Of a DNA stretch of 18,800 nt, positions 7,558 through 16,200 are shown in pieces (the stretch's first letter is position 1; each line of letters begins with the position of its first letter). The position numbers were made by a program, and so were the translations under genes. The notes below the pieces were generated by a model. It was not told the DNA's origin. It did not search any database and worked only from the letters and a program-made list of their open reading frames with translations. Origin of the DNA: JBIOJM01 sp044450785 (GTDB lineage Bacteria > Planctomycetota > Planctomycetia > Isosphaerales > Isosphaeraceae); the NCBI GenBank assembly GCA_044450785.1, contig JBIOJM010000192.1, positions 1 to 18,800 of the forward strand. Reading direction: 5' to 3'.

Positions 7558-9501
7558 ATGTCGCGCCTCAGAATTGCTCCGATTTTATTTGTTTCTGCGT
7601 TGTTCTTGGGCCTGCACGACGTTCGCGCCCAGACCCCCGAGGAGCTGAACCTCGGGTTCGAGCAGGCGGGCGAGAAGCCTTCCAAACCGAAGGCTTGGAT
7701 TGTCAGCGGCGCCGGCTTCGCGACCGATGCCCCGGGCTACGAGGTCTGCCTCGACGAGGCAGAGGCGCAGTCGGGCAAGCGATCGCTGAAGATGAAGGCG
7801 ACCGGCCACGGCAGTTTCGGCAACGCCTACCTGACGCTTCCCGGGAATGTATCCGCGGGCAAGCACGTCAAGATCAGCGGCTGGATCAAGACGAAGGACG
7901 TGGCCGCCAAGGGGTATGCCGGGCTCTGGTGCCGGATCGACGGGCTCGGGACGATGCTCGCCCACGACAACATGACCGCACGCATCGACGCGAAGGGAAA
8001 GGTCACCATCGACGACCGCGGCGTGAGGGGCACCACCGACTGGAAACTTTACAGCGTCCAGCACGATGTCCCGTCCTCGGCCAAGGCCATCGTCTTCGGC
8101 GCCCTGCTGACGGGCGACGGGACGGCGTGGTGGGACGACTTCGCCGTGGAGATCGACGGCAAGCCCTACCGGGGCAAGTCGCTCGCCGAACTGGCTGCCG
8201 AGCGTGAGCCCAAGCCGGCCGAGGTGGAGTGGCTCCGCAAGAATGCGATCGCCTTCAAAACCGACCGGGCCGAGAGCGGGTTCGACGACTTGCAGCCCGT
8301 CAAGGCCATCGTCGGCGACGCCCGCATCGTCGGCCTGGGCGAAGCCACGCACGGCACGGCCGAGTTCTTCCGCATGAAGCACCGCCTCGTCGAGTTCCTC
8401 GCCTCGGAGAAGGGCTTCACGCTCTTCGCCATCGAGGCCAACATGCCCGAGGCGTACCGCGTGAACGACTACGTCCTGAACGGCAAGGGCGACCCAAGGG
8501 CCCTGCTCCGGGGGATGTATTTCTGGACGTGGGACACGCAGGAAGTGCTCGACATGATCCTCTGGATGAGGAGATTCAACGAGTCGGGGAAGGGCCGCAT
8601 CCAGTTTCTCGGTTTCGACATGCAGACTGCGGCCGTGGCGGCCGAGAACGCCCGCAGGTTCGTCGCCCTAGTCGACCCCGAGTTCGCCAAGACCGCGGCC
8701 GAGTCCTATGACGGCCTCGACAAGGCGATTGGCCAGGCCCAAGCCGGTGACGCGAGCCAGAAGTCCTTTGCGGCGAAGGCCGTTACCCGACTGGCGAATG
8801 TCGCAAAGAAAGGACGCGTGGACGCCGTGCTCAAACACATGGAAGAGGCCCGAGCGCGATACCTTGAGAAGAAACCCGCCGCCCTAGTCGATTGGGCGAT
8901 CCAGAACGCCCGCGTCGCCGCCCAGGCGGCCGGCATGATGGTCGGTTCGTTTTCGGGAGGCTCCGCTCATCGCGACCGCTGCATGGCCGACAATGTCGAC
9001 TGGATCCTCGCGCAAGCTTCACCCGGATCCAAGATCGTCCTGTGGGCGCATAACGGTCATGTGTCCAAGACCGGGATGGGCTCGACGAGCATGGGGTCGC
9101 ACCTCGCGAAGAGGCATGGCAAGGACTATGTGGTCCTGGGGTTTGCCGCGTACAAGGGTCGCTATACCGCAATCGGCCAGGGCACCGGTCTGGGTACGCA
9201 CGAGGCGCCCCCCGCTCAATCCGGGAGCATCGAATACTACACCCACGCCTCCGGCCTGCCGCGGATGATCATCGATCTGCGTCGAGCCTCGAAGGATAAT
9301 AGCTCCTCAGCCTGGTTGACCCGACCGCTCGATCACCGGAGCATCGGCGCGATGGCTCACAACATGTCGTACCCCTCCGTCCTTCCGGACGAGTACGACG
9401 CCTTGATCGCCTTCGACGACACGACGGCGTCGAAGTGCTTGCGATTCGCCATCCCCTCTTCCGCGGAGAAGCCGCCGAACGGAGAACGCGATGAAGAATA
9501 G
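7558..9501 (+). CDS. secreted erythromycin-esterase-family protein
   Basis: A 647-residue protein whose ATG lies 6 bases after AGGAGG. Residues 1-24 form a signal peptide ending VRAQ. Residues ~28-200 look like a beta-rich carbohydrate-binding-like domain (LNLGFEQ, GKRSLKMKATG, KISGWIKTKDV, AWWDDFAVEIDG). Residues ~222-632 form the erythromycin-esterase domain: GLGEATHG (Glu262, His265), RMKHRLVEFL (272-281), FAIEAN (Glu293), WTWDTQEVLDMILWMRRFN, FLGFDMQ, HRDRCMADN (471-479) and WAHNGHVSK (His498, His501). These match the catalytic Glu/His residues known for Ere enzymes, which open the macrolide lactone. Most chromosomal homologues have unknown substrates, and the secretion signal plus extra N-terminal domain argue for an extracytoplasmic ester or glycan-linked substrate instead of antibiotic resistance. 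The gene stands alone and ends at the inverted repeat at 9510. Confidence 0.9.
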   Translation: MSRLRIAPILFVSALFLGLHDVRAQTPEELNLGFEQAGEKPSKPKAWIVSGAGFATDAPGYEVCLDEAEAQSGKRSLKMKATGHGSFGNAYLTLPGNVSAGKHVKISGWIKTKDVAAKGYAGLWCRIDGLGTMLAHDNMTARIDAKGKVTIDDRGVRGTTDWKLYSVQHDVPSSAKAIVFGALLTGDGTAWWDDFAVEIDGKPYRGKSLAELAAEREPKPAEVEWLRKNAIAFKTDRAESGFDDLQPVKAIVGDARIVGLGEATHGTAEFFRMKHRLVEFLASEKGFTLFAIEANMPEAYRVNDYVLNGKGDPRALLRGMYFWTWDTQEVLDMILWMRRFNESGKGRIQFLGFDMQTAAVAAENARRFVALVDPEFAKTAAESYDGLDKAIGQAQAGDASQKSFAAKAVTRLANVAKKGRVDAVLKHMEEARARYLEKKPAALVDWAIQNARVAAQAAGMMVGSFSGGSAHRDRCMADNVDWILAQASPGSKIVLWAHNGHVSKTGMGSTSMGSHLAKRHGKDYVVLGFAAYKGRYTAIGQGTGLGTHEAPPAQSGSIEYYTHASGLPRMIIDLRRASKDNSSSAWLTRPLDHRSIGAMAHNMSYPSVLPDEYDALIAFDDTTASKCLRFAIPSSAEKPPNGERDEE

Positions 9502-9509
9502 AAAGATAT

Positions 9510-9543
9510 GGTGTCGCTTCATAGAGGCGTTTGAAACGACACC
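9510..9543. terminator. inverted repeat / bidirectional terminator, shared with 2421-2454
   Basis: GGTGTCGCTTCATA (9510-9523) pairs in 12 of 14 positions with TTTGAAACGACACC (9530-9543) across a 6-base loop. It starts 8 bases after the esterase stop and lies 46 bases beyond the stop of the convergent Uma2 gene, a fitting place for a terminator serving both strands. The same element lies 3' of the Uma2 gene at 2507-3283, so it seems to travel with Uma2. Confidence 0.6.
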
Positions 9544-9589
9544 TTTGGGTCAGGGGTAGCCCGATCGCATCGCGCGTCGCGATGACAGA

Positions 9590-10342
9590 TCAGCGTGGCA
9601 TCCGGGGAGCCAGCTCAGCCCGGACCCACGCGCGCAGCCGCCGCGCCCATGCTGATCCGTCGCGAAAGTCTTCCTTGAGCACCCAGCGCCCGACCTCCTC
9701 GGCTCTCACCGGCAGGAACGCACTGCCCTCGACAGGGTGGTAGGCCCCGTCGTCCGCCAGCCGCTCAATAATGATCTGCCGGCGCTCGCCATCGAACCGC
9801 CAGACCTCGGCGACCCGCAACGCGGCATAAATGCCCGGCCGGTCGATCTTGGATGGAGAGAGGTCGACTTCGATGGCGAGATCGGGATTGGGGTAGTCGG
9901 CCCCATCCATGGACATCCGTATCATGGCCTCGGCCGCCACCGCTAGCTTCTCTTGTGCGAAGTAATAGCATTCATCCGACTCCAGGCCGCGGGCAACCTC
10001 AGGCCGTTTCCAGGTTGCCTGACCCAAACCCGTGCAAGGGATTTCCAACTCCTCAGCCGTCAACTCCACGAAACGCCCTAAGCGTTTCTTGACTCCATCG
10101 TGAAGCTGGCTGAGAGACATGATCTCCAGATCCTTCCCGTCGTAGTCGACATGGATATTGGCACCCTCGGGGATCGAGTCCACGAGCTGCTCGTAGAACG
10201 CCCAGTCCACGCCGCGGATCACGAACCGCTCGTCGGGGACGGACGTCATCTCGTAGAGCTTCTCCAGGGAAGGGACAGAGCGAGGGGAAGCGGAGTCCGG
10301 TGGGGAAGGTCCTACTGGGGGCTGCGTGGTCACCGAGCTCAT
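9590..10342 (-). CDS. Uma2 family endonuclease-like protein (DUF820)
   Basis: A 250-residue protein starting MSSVTTQPPVGPSPP. ATG at 10342 has GGAGG 4 bases upstream. Features in order: Pro/Ser-rich N-terminus (1-25), VPSLEKLYEMTSVPDERFVI, VDWAFYEQLVDSIPEG (45-60), WKRPEVARGLESDECYYF (111-128), core YPNPDLAIEVDLSPSKIDRP (150-169) with probable acidic catalytic residues in PDLAIEVD and Lys165, VAEVWRFDGER (178-187), and a basic C-terminus. It is clearly paralogous to the copy at 2507-3283, whose N-terminal linker is longer. Function is unproven; the fold is nuclease-like. It is convergent with the esterase gene, and a tRNA-Asp 3' fragment lies 151 bp upstream, as in the other complete copy. 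Confidence 0.9.
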   Translation of the reverse strand: MSSVTTQPPVGPSPPDSASPRSVPSLEKLYEMTSVPDERFVIRGVDWAFYEQLVDSIPEGANIHVDYDGKDLEIMSLSQLHDGVKKRLGRFVELTAEELEIPCTGLGQATWKRPEVARGLESDECYYFAQEKLAVAAEAMIRMSMDGADYPNPDLAIEVDLSPSKIDRPGIYAALRVAEVWRFDGERRQIIIERLADDGAYHPVEGSAFLPVRAEEVGRWVLKEDFRDGSAWARRLRAWVRAELAPRMPR

Positions 10343-10492
10343 GATACCTCCAGCTCATCCTGAGTCACTCAAGTGTTCGATGCTGCCCGAGCCCTGATCT
10401 CGCCCGGACTACTCCGTAACCAGCTTTCTTCGATGATCACCCGGTGTGGTCTGCGAAAAAATGCGACGAGTGCCGGATCCGTGGATCGAAAG

Positions 10493-10539
10493 CGAGGATG
10501 ACGGGGCTCGAACCCGCAACCTCCGGCGTGACAGGCCGG
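10493..10539 (-). repeat. tRNA-Asp 3'-half fragment, possible att remnant
   Basis: These 47 bases are identical to the 3' half of the tRNA-Asp at 4593-4666, from the discriminator base to the anticodon stem; two further bases (AG) beyond the 3' end are also shared. The match stops at the stem end and no 5' half follows. The extent, anticodon region to 3' terminus, is what tyrosine integrases commonly use as a core site. No integrase is visible nearby, and an intact partner tRNA would be expected at higher coordinates beyond what the window shows. Confidence 0.85.
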
Positions 10540-10911
10540 CAAACGGCTTCAAGCCGGCTCGCCATAACTGAATCTATCTAAGAGCTTACGACGATGGGGC
10601 GGTCACGTCGTTTTGCAGATTTTACGGTCTTCTTCAGTGGATTACAACCAATTCTCTGAAACAGGTCTGAATCCGAATATAAATACTCAGGCCGCCTTGG
10701 AAAGATGAGGCTATGAAAACACTCCGGCCGGAAGCGAGCGACGGGGATGCATGCTCTAGGGAATCGAGGAAGAATCCCTACCGAACCATTGTGGCATGGG
10801 TCCCAACTTGGTACATGAAATGAGTTTGTGCTTCAAGCTGTGTCGGATAACGCGACGAAACACTGCTTTTTTGCCGATTCGATTCGATTTGGGCGACTCA
10901 GAGGAAAACCG
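10540..10911. other. spacer, comparatively AT-rich
   Basis: From about 10560 to 10690 the sequence is clearly more AT-rich than the flanking genes. I find no RNA gene or recognised reading frame. The right end carries the ribosome site (GAGGA) for the zinc-ribbon gene. A change in composition next to the tRNA fragment is compatible with foreign origin, but the stretch is too short to prove it. Confidence 0.4.
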
Positions 10912-11196
10912 ATGGCGCTGATCAACTGCCCCGAATGCAAGCGCGAGGTCTCAGACAACGCCCTTTCTTGCCCGCAGTGCGGTTATCCGATCGCCGCCGG
11001 CGCGAAGCGAGACTCGGCCCCTGATCCGCCACTCGAGAAGTCACACACCATTCATCAAGAAGTTGGCACGTTTGGCAAGAGTTTTGGAGAAACGACGGGC
11101 AAGGGATTCGGATGTGTAGCAATCGCCGGCATAATATTTATAGTAGGGATTGTATTGTTATTTATTCCTTTTGTTATCTGGTGGATTCGCACCTAA
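10912..11196 (+). CDS. small zinc-ribbon protein with C-terminal membrane helix
   Basis: A 94-residue protein starting MALINCPECKREVSD. ATG at 10912 is chosen because GAGGA lies 6 bases upstream and the zinc ribbon begins directly after it; an upstream in-frame extension has no family features. CPEC (6-9) and CPQCG (~19-23) form a four-cysteine zinc ribbon. A polar linker follows, and residues ~70-92 form one hydrophobic helix (VAIAGIIFIVGIVLLFIPFV) ending IRT. Such zinc-ribbon/membrane proteins are common in bacteria and mostly of unknown function. The codons of the membrane half are more AT-rich than the surroundings. No operon partner is evident. Confidence 0.75.
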   Translation: MALINCPECKREVSDNALSCPQCGYPIAAGAKRDSAPDPPLEKSHTIHQEVGTFGKSFGETTGKGFGCVAIAGIIFIVGIVLLFIPFVIWWIRT

Positions 11197-11361
11197 CCCG
11201 GCGCGGACCCGGCCCCGATCCATCACAGCCTCCGGACTGGGGTCTTGGTTACGCCATAAAGAATTGCTTGACCGTTATTGCAAATTGCAATAGCCTCTAT
11301 CCGCACAAGCGATGATGCTTGGTGAAATATCGATAACGGTTCAGATAACGAGAGAAGATAT

Positions 11362-11871
11362 ATGTATTTAAAGTTTGAACTGCGTCGTACCGATGGAACG
11401 TCCCTAATTGAAGGTACGATGCCCATGGTTTGGCGGCCGTGGTTCTACAAATGGGAGGCCTCGCCGGGTTGTCCAATCATTGAACCGAAAGAGGGCCGCC
11501 TACTGCTCGACGCCTACACAAACGACCCCGACGCCGGCATCCACGGGGCCGCCGAGTGGACGCTGCGGCAGTGGAACGAGCAAGCCAAGCTCAAGGCCGC
11601 CGAGGCCGAGCTGCGCAAGCTCAAGGAACGTGGCGACCGTCGCTGGCTAGTCAACAGCCAGGGGCAGAATGGGAGTACGCCTGCCGGGCGGGGGCAATCA
11701 CCAGCAGGTATCACGGTCTCTCCCTCGACCTCCTGGCGAAGTATGCCCGTTCCGCAGGCCACAGCGCGGAGCATGCATCGCCAGGACTTACGATTGAATA
11801 TTTTTACAACCTTACTATGTCATGCATCCAAGCATGGTATCGCTCGTCAGGTCGTCGACGGCCCGGAGTGA
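11362..11871 (+). pseudogene. SUMF1/FGE-domain protein remnant (kinase-associated type)
   Basis: From ~11500 the frame reads LLLDAYTNDPDAGIHGAAEW, then TLRQWNEQAKLKA and ERGDRRWLVNSQGQ, the segment that precedes the sulfatase-modifying-factor domain in planctomycete kinase-FGE proteins. Directly after QGQ, in another frame, comes EWEYACRAGAITSRYHG and LDLLAKYAR, which belongs well inside the SUMF1 domain. About 150 residues seem missing and the frame is lost, with the join at ~11661-11667. Similarity ends near 11800. The first ~40 residues from ATG 11362 (MYLKFELRRTDGT) match nothing I know. SUMF1 domains bind or modify proteins; this scrap cannot fold. The open frame itself runs to 11871. 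Confidence 0.7.
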
Positions 11872-12152
11872 GGGTACGCGGCGCAGCCGCGCCGGCACCG
11901 AAAAATAAACACAACTGCCATTGTGGCAATCATTCCTACTTTGATCGGCAATCCCAAGAGAAAACGGAGACACGAGGGCGGGAGCTCGTAACACCTCTTC
12001 CAGGTGCTCGGCCGCCAGAGACAGGGGTTGCCTGACCGCGTGATCGGCGGTTAGTCTAGGCCGTCTGTCCCGAGGGAACGCTCGTGCGCTCGGTGGCTTG
12101 TGCTCGCGGCCGGGACAGATGCAAACGTCGCGATCCGGGAGGGTAAAGGGCG

Positions 12153-13109
12153 GTGCAGATCTCGAAGGCGGTGATCACGGCGGCCGGTCGTGGAGCGCGG
12201 CAATATCCCGCGTCCGACACGGTGCACAAGGCGATGCTGCCCATGGTCGACCGCGATGGGCTCACCAAGCCCGTGCTCCAGATCATCGCGGAGGAAGCAC
12301 TGGAGAGTGGCATCGAACAGATCTGCGTCGTCACCGCGCCCGGCGACGAAGCTGTCTATCGCAACCACTTTCGCAATTATGCCGCCAACCTCCGCTCGAC
12401 ATACAAGGGAGTCGATTGGGCCGAGGAACACGCCCGGCGCTTCATCGATCTCGACCAGCGCCTGCTGTTCGCGGTTCAGCCCGAGCCCGAGGGCTACGGA
12501 CATGCGGTCTGGTGCGCACGATCGTTCGTGCGGGACGAGCCGTTCCTCCTGCTCCTCTCCGACCATCTCTACATCTCTGCCGAGACGAGGCGGTGCGCTC
12601 GCCAGGTGATCGAGCTGGCGGCTGCCGAGAACTGCTCCGTCTCGGCGGTCCAGGCCACCCGCGAACACTTGATCCATCAATACGGTACGCTCACCGGCCG
12701 GCGGGTGCCGCAGCATCCCGAGATCTACTTGATCGACGAGATCGTCGAGAAGCCGAACCCGACCCTGGCCGAGCTGCGGCTTCAAGTGCCCGGCCTGCGC
12801 GCCGGGCACTATCTGTGCTTCTTCGGCATGCACGTGCTGACGCCCGTCGTCTTCGACCTGCTCGGCGATCTCGTCCGCGAAAACGTCCGCGAGCTGGGCC
12901 AGATCCAGCTCACGACCGCCCTCAATGTCCTGGCCCGGAAAGAGCGCTATCTCGCGCTGGAAACCCGGGGCTCGCGGTTCAACCTCGGTGTCAAGTTCGG
13001 CGTGGTCGAGGCCCAGATCGCCCTGGCCTTGGCCGGCGTCGACCGCGAGCTGATCCTCGCACTCTTGCTCGAGGCGATCGTCCGGATCGAGCAGAACGTC
13101 GTGCGCTAA
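12153..13109 (+). CDS. galU: UTP-glucose-1-phosphate uridylyltransferase
   Basis: A 318-residue protein with a GTG start 9 bases after GGGAGGG. It would make UDP-glucose from UTP and glucose-1-phosphate in the cytoplasm. Motifs follow GalU order: nucleotide loop TAAGRGARQYP (9-19), HKAMLPMVDRD (25-35) with the GalU lysine, GYGHAVW (114-120), LSDHLY (135-140) with the metal-binding Asp137, DEIVEKPNP (195-203), AGHYLCFFGMHVLTP (217-231), LGQIQLTTAL (248-257) and RFNLGVKFG (275-283). Differences from textbook GalU: GRGARQYP for GLGTRMLP, and N for D in the last motif. Length is near the usual ~300. The next gene encodes a second uridylyltransferase-type protein, so UDP-sugar metabolism links the pair. 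A hairpin begins right at the stop codon. Confidence 0.85.
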   Translation: MQISKAVITAAGRGARQYPASDTVHKAMLPMVDRDGLTKPVLQIIAEEALESGIEQICVVTAPGDEAVYRNHFRNYAANLRSTYKGVDWAEEHARRFIDLDQRLLFAVQPEPEGYGHAVWCARSFVRDEPFLLLLSDHLYISAETRRCARQVIELAAAENCSVSAVQATREHLIHQYGTLTGRRVPQHPEIYLIDEIVEKPNPTLAELRLQVPGLRAGHYLCFFGMHVLTPVVFDLLGDLVRENVRELGQIQLTTALNVLARKERYLALETRGSRFNLGVKFGVVEAQIALALAGVDRELILALLLEAIVRIEQNVVR

Positions 13110-13148
13110 CCCGTTCTAACAAGGCTCCTGGCTTGTGCGTCGGGTTAG
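13106..13148 (+). terminator. two-tier hairpin after galU
   Basis: The outer arms CTAACCCG (13106-13113) and CGGGTTAG (13141-13148) pair perfectly over 8 bases; inside, ACAAG (13119-13123) pairs with CTTGT (13132-13136). The left arm includes the galU stop codon. No T-run follows, so it may attenuate transcription, stabilise the galU 3' end, or affect the next gene instead of acting as a simple terminator. Confidence 0.45.
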
Positions 13149-13207
13149 AATGAATTGATTGATGCACAGACCCTGATTTTTCCTCTGCACGGCTTGATTT
13201 CCCCACC

Positions 13208-16200
13208 ATGTCGCGAGTCGGCCAGCTTCTCATCGAGACGATCACCCACACCGATCCCGGCATCCGGGACCGTTCCATCCGCGCGCTGGTGGCCCGGGCC
13301 ACCCTTCCGGAGAAGTTAGAGGCCTGTGACGAGCTCGAGCAGTTTCGCCGGACCGGACAGAACCTGTACGAGCGGGTTCGCGCCTCGCTCTTCCTCCACG
13401 CCCTCTACCGCTATGAGATCCAGGACGCCGAGACGTTGCGCGGGTCGGGGCTGCTCCCCTACTCCGGGTTCATGGACCTGATGGAGCGGCGATACGAACC
13501 GGCGATCGCGACGTTCCGGGATACGATGCGGCAGGATGGACCGAACGGCACCATCTGCAGCGCGCTGGCACAGGCATACGAGCAGGCCGCCTTTCAGACC
13601 CTGGCCGATCAGGTGCGGCGCTCGGTCCGGAGCTGTCAGGGCAACCGCTGGATGTTTCGGGTCGGCAGCGCCGACGAGCACCCCTTGCGGATTGATCCGC
13701 GGCTGCTCTTGCGCGAGTCGGACGACGCCCTGTTTCCGATCCTGGTCGAGCGGACGCCGGTGCGTTTGGACCTCTCGCACAGCGGGTGGTCGGACATCTT
13801 CTTCCTGGGTATGGACTTTCCCGAAGGCGCGCGGGTGTTGAACATCTCCGTCGACCTGGGCGTGCACGGGCGCGACACGGCACCCCGGCCGCCGATCGAG
13901 TCGCGGCTGCGCGTGATCACGGAGCCGATCCTCCGGTTGACGAGCATCGACCTGAACGCGTGCAAAGACGTCGATAGCCTGGAGGAGCTGTTCAACTTCG
14001 GCAACGACTACCTGGGGCTGGTCAAGGCGGCGGTCGTCGCGTCGGGCCTGGTCCCCCCTGCCCTGGAAGGGACGAACACCCGGCTGCGCGACTTGCTGGC
14101 GCGAGTCGTGCGGGCCGGCCACGGGCTCGAGATCGTCAGCAAGGTCAACGACATTCCCAAGGGGTCTCGGCTTGCCGTCTCGACCAATCTGCTGGCTTCG
14201 CTGATCGCGATGCTGATGCGGGCGACGGGCCAGGCGGCCAGCCTGACCGGTCCGCTCGACCCCGAGGAAGCCAAGGTGGTCGTTGCCCGGGCGATCCTGG
14301 GCGAGTGGCTGGGCGGCTCGGGCGGAGGCTGGCAGGACTCGGGGGGGATCTTCGCCGGCATCAAGCTGATCCAGGGCGTGGCCGCCGCGGAAGGAGATCC
14401 GGAGTGGTGCGTGAGCCGGGGCCGTCTGCTGCCGGCCCACCACCTGTTGAACAGCCCGCCGGCGATTCCATCGCCTCCAGGCACAGCGCGGCCGGATTCG
14501 TTCCCGGAGGCGCTCGCCGCGAGCCTGGTCCTGGTTCACGGCGGGATGGCGCAGAACGTCGGACCGATCCTCAACATGGTCACCGAGAAATACCTGCTGC
14601 GCGGGCACGACGAATGGCTCGCCCGGCTCGAGGCCCTGCGGATCTTCGACCACATCTTCGCGGCCGTCCGTGCCGCGGATGTGCGCGCCCTCGGACACTG
14701 GACGACGCGGAACTGGGACGGGCCCCTCAAGCGGGTCATCCCCTGGGTCACCAACGAGTTCACCGAGTCGATCATCAGCGAGGCCCGCGCGGACCTGGGC
14801 GACGATTTCTGGGGTTTCTTGATGCTGGGCGGCATGTCGGGCGGCGGGATGGCCTTCTTCGTCGCTCCCCACCGTCACGACGAGTTCCAGGACCGGATCG
14901 CCGCAATCATGCTGCGCGTCAAATCGTCGCTCGACGACGCTCTCCCGTTCGCGATGGAGCCGGTCGTCTATGACTTCCGCATCAACCCCGAGGGCACGCT
15001 CGCCGCGCTCGATTCCGGGCCCCAGGCGATGATGCCGCCCCGCTATTACACCCTTCAGACTCCCCGGATGATTACCGCCTCCGCCGGATCGCTGCCATAC
15101 CATCGCCGCGTCGACGTCGACCACTTCGCTAACCGCTGCCCGGAAACCGGCGAGCTGCTGCGCGTGTTCCGAACCATGATCAATCACCTGTTCCCGGTCA
15201 CGCGGTCCGCCGACGATTCGTCCAGCACCCAGTGGGACACCGAGGCGGCACGGATCCGCCGCGAAAACGGCTTCGACCCCGTCCAGCACGAACAGTTGCG
15301 CGAGGACCTTCAGCGCGGCCGGATCGGGCTGGCTCGGAACCGCCTCCCCGTCGACCTGGATGTCCGCGACGTGGACGACTCGGAGCTGATCGTCGCTCGC
15401 CATCCCCATTCAACGGCGGCGATTGGGCGTGGCCAGGCGGCCTTGCATCGCGGCGAGGTCGCCGTCGTGACGCTCGCCGCCGGAGCCGGCAGTCGGTGGA
15501 CGACCGGCGCCGGCGTGGTCAAGGCGGTCAACCCGTTCGTCAACCTGGACGGCCGCCACCGCAGCTTCCTGGAGATCCATCTCGCCAAGACTCGTACGGC
15601 CCAGCACGCCACGGGAGCCACGATCCCCCACATCGTCACAACCAGCTATCTGACCCACGCCGCCATCGACCGCCACCTGCAATCCACCGGCAACTACGGT
15701 CACGACGGACCGGTCTACCTGTCGCGCGGCCGGTCGATCGCACAACGGCTGATCCCGATGACCCGCGACCTGACCTTTCTCTGGGAAGAGGCCAGCCACG
15801 AGACCCTTGATGAGAACAAGCAGAAGGTCCGCGAAGCCGCGCGGCGCGGGATCCTCGACTGGGCCAGGAGCCAGGGAGAAGGAACGGACTACTCGGACAA
15901 CGTGCCGATCCAGCGGTTCAATCCCCCAGGCCACTTCTACGAAGTTCCCAACCTGCTGGGCAATGGGCTGCTGGGGCAACTCCTCGAGAGCTATCCCAAC
16001 CTGAGCTGGCTGCTGGTCCATAACGTCGACACGCTGGGCGCGACCATCGATCCGGGCGTGCTCGGACTGGCGATCGAGTCGGGCGCCAGCCTGAGCTTCG
16101 AGGTCATCCCGCGGCGGATCGACGATCGGGGCGGAGGCCTGGCGAAGGTCGCCGGGCGGATCCGATTGCTGGAAGGGCTGGCACAGCCCCGCGAAGAGAC

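Noticed and set aside
7585..8382. 265-residue minus-strand frame opposite the esterase gene.
   Set aside because: Antisense to the signal peptide and catalytic domain of a clear gene; no start site or family.
7558..9501. A macrolide resistance gene of clinical type.
   Set aside because: Family-level motifs match, but the signal peptide, the extra N-terminal domain and the lack of other resistance genes give no support for that role.
12051..12833. 260-residue minus-strand frame over galU.
   Set aside because: It lies opposite a gene with the full GalU motif series; no recognisable product of its own.
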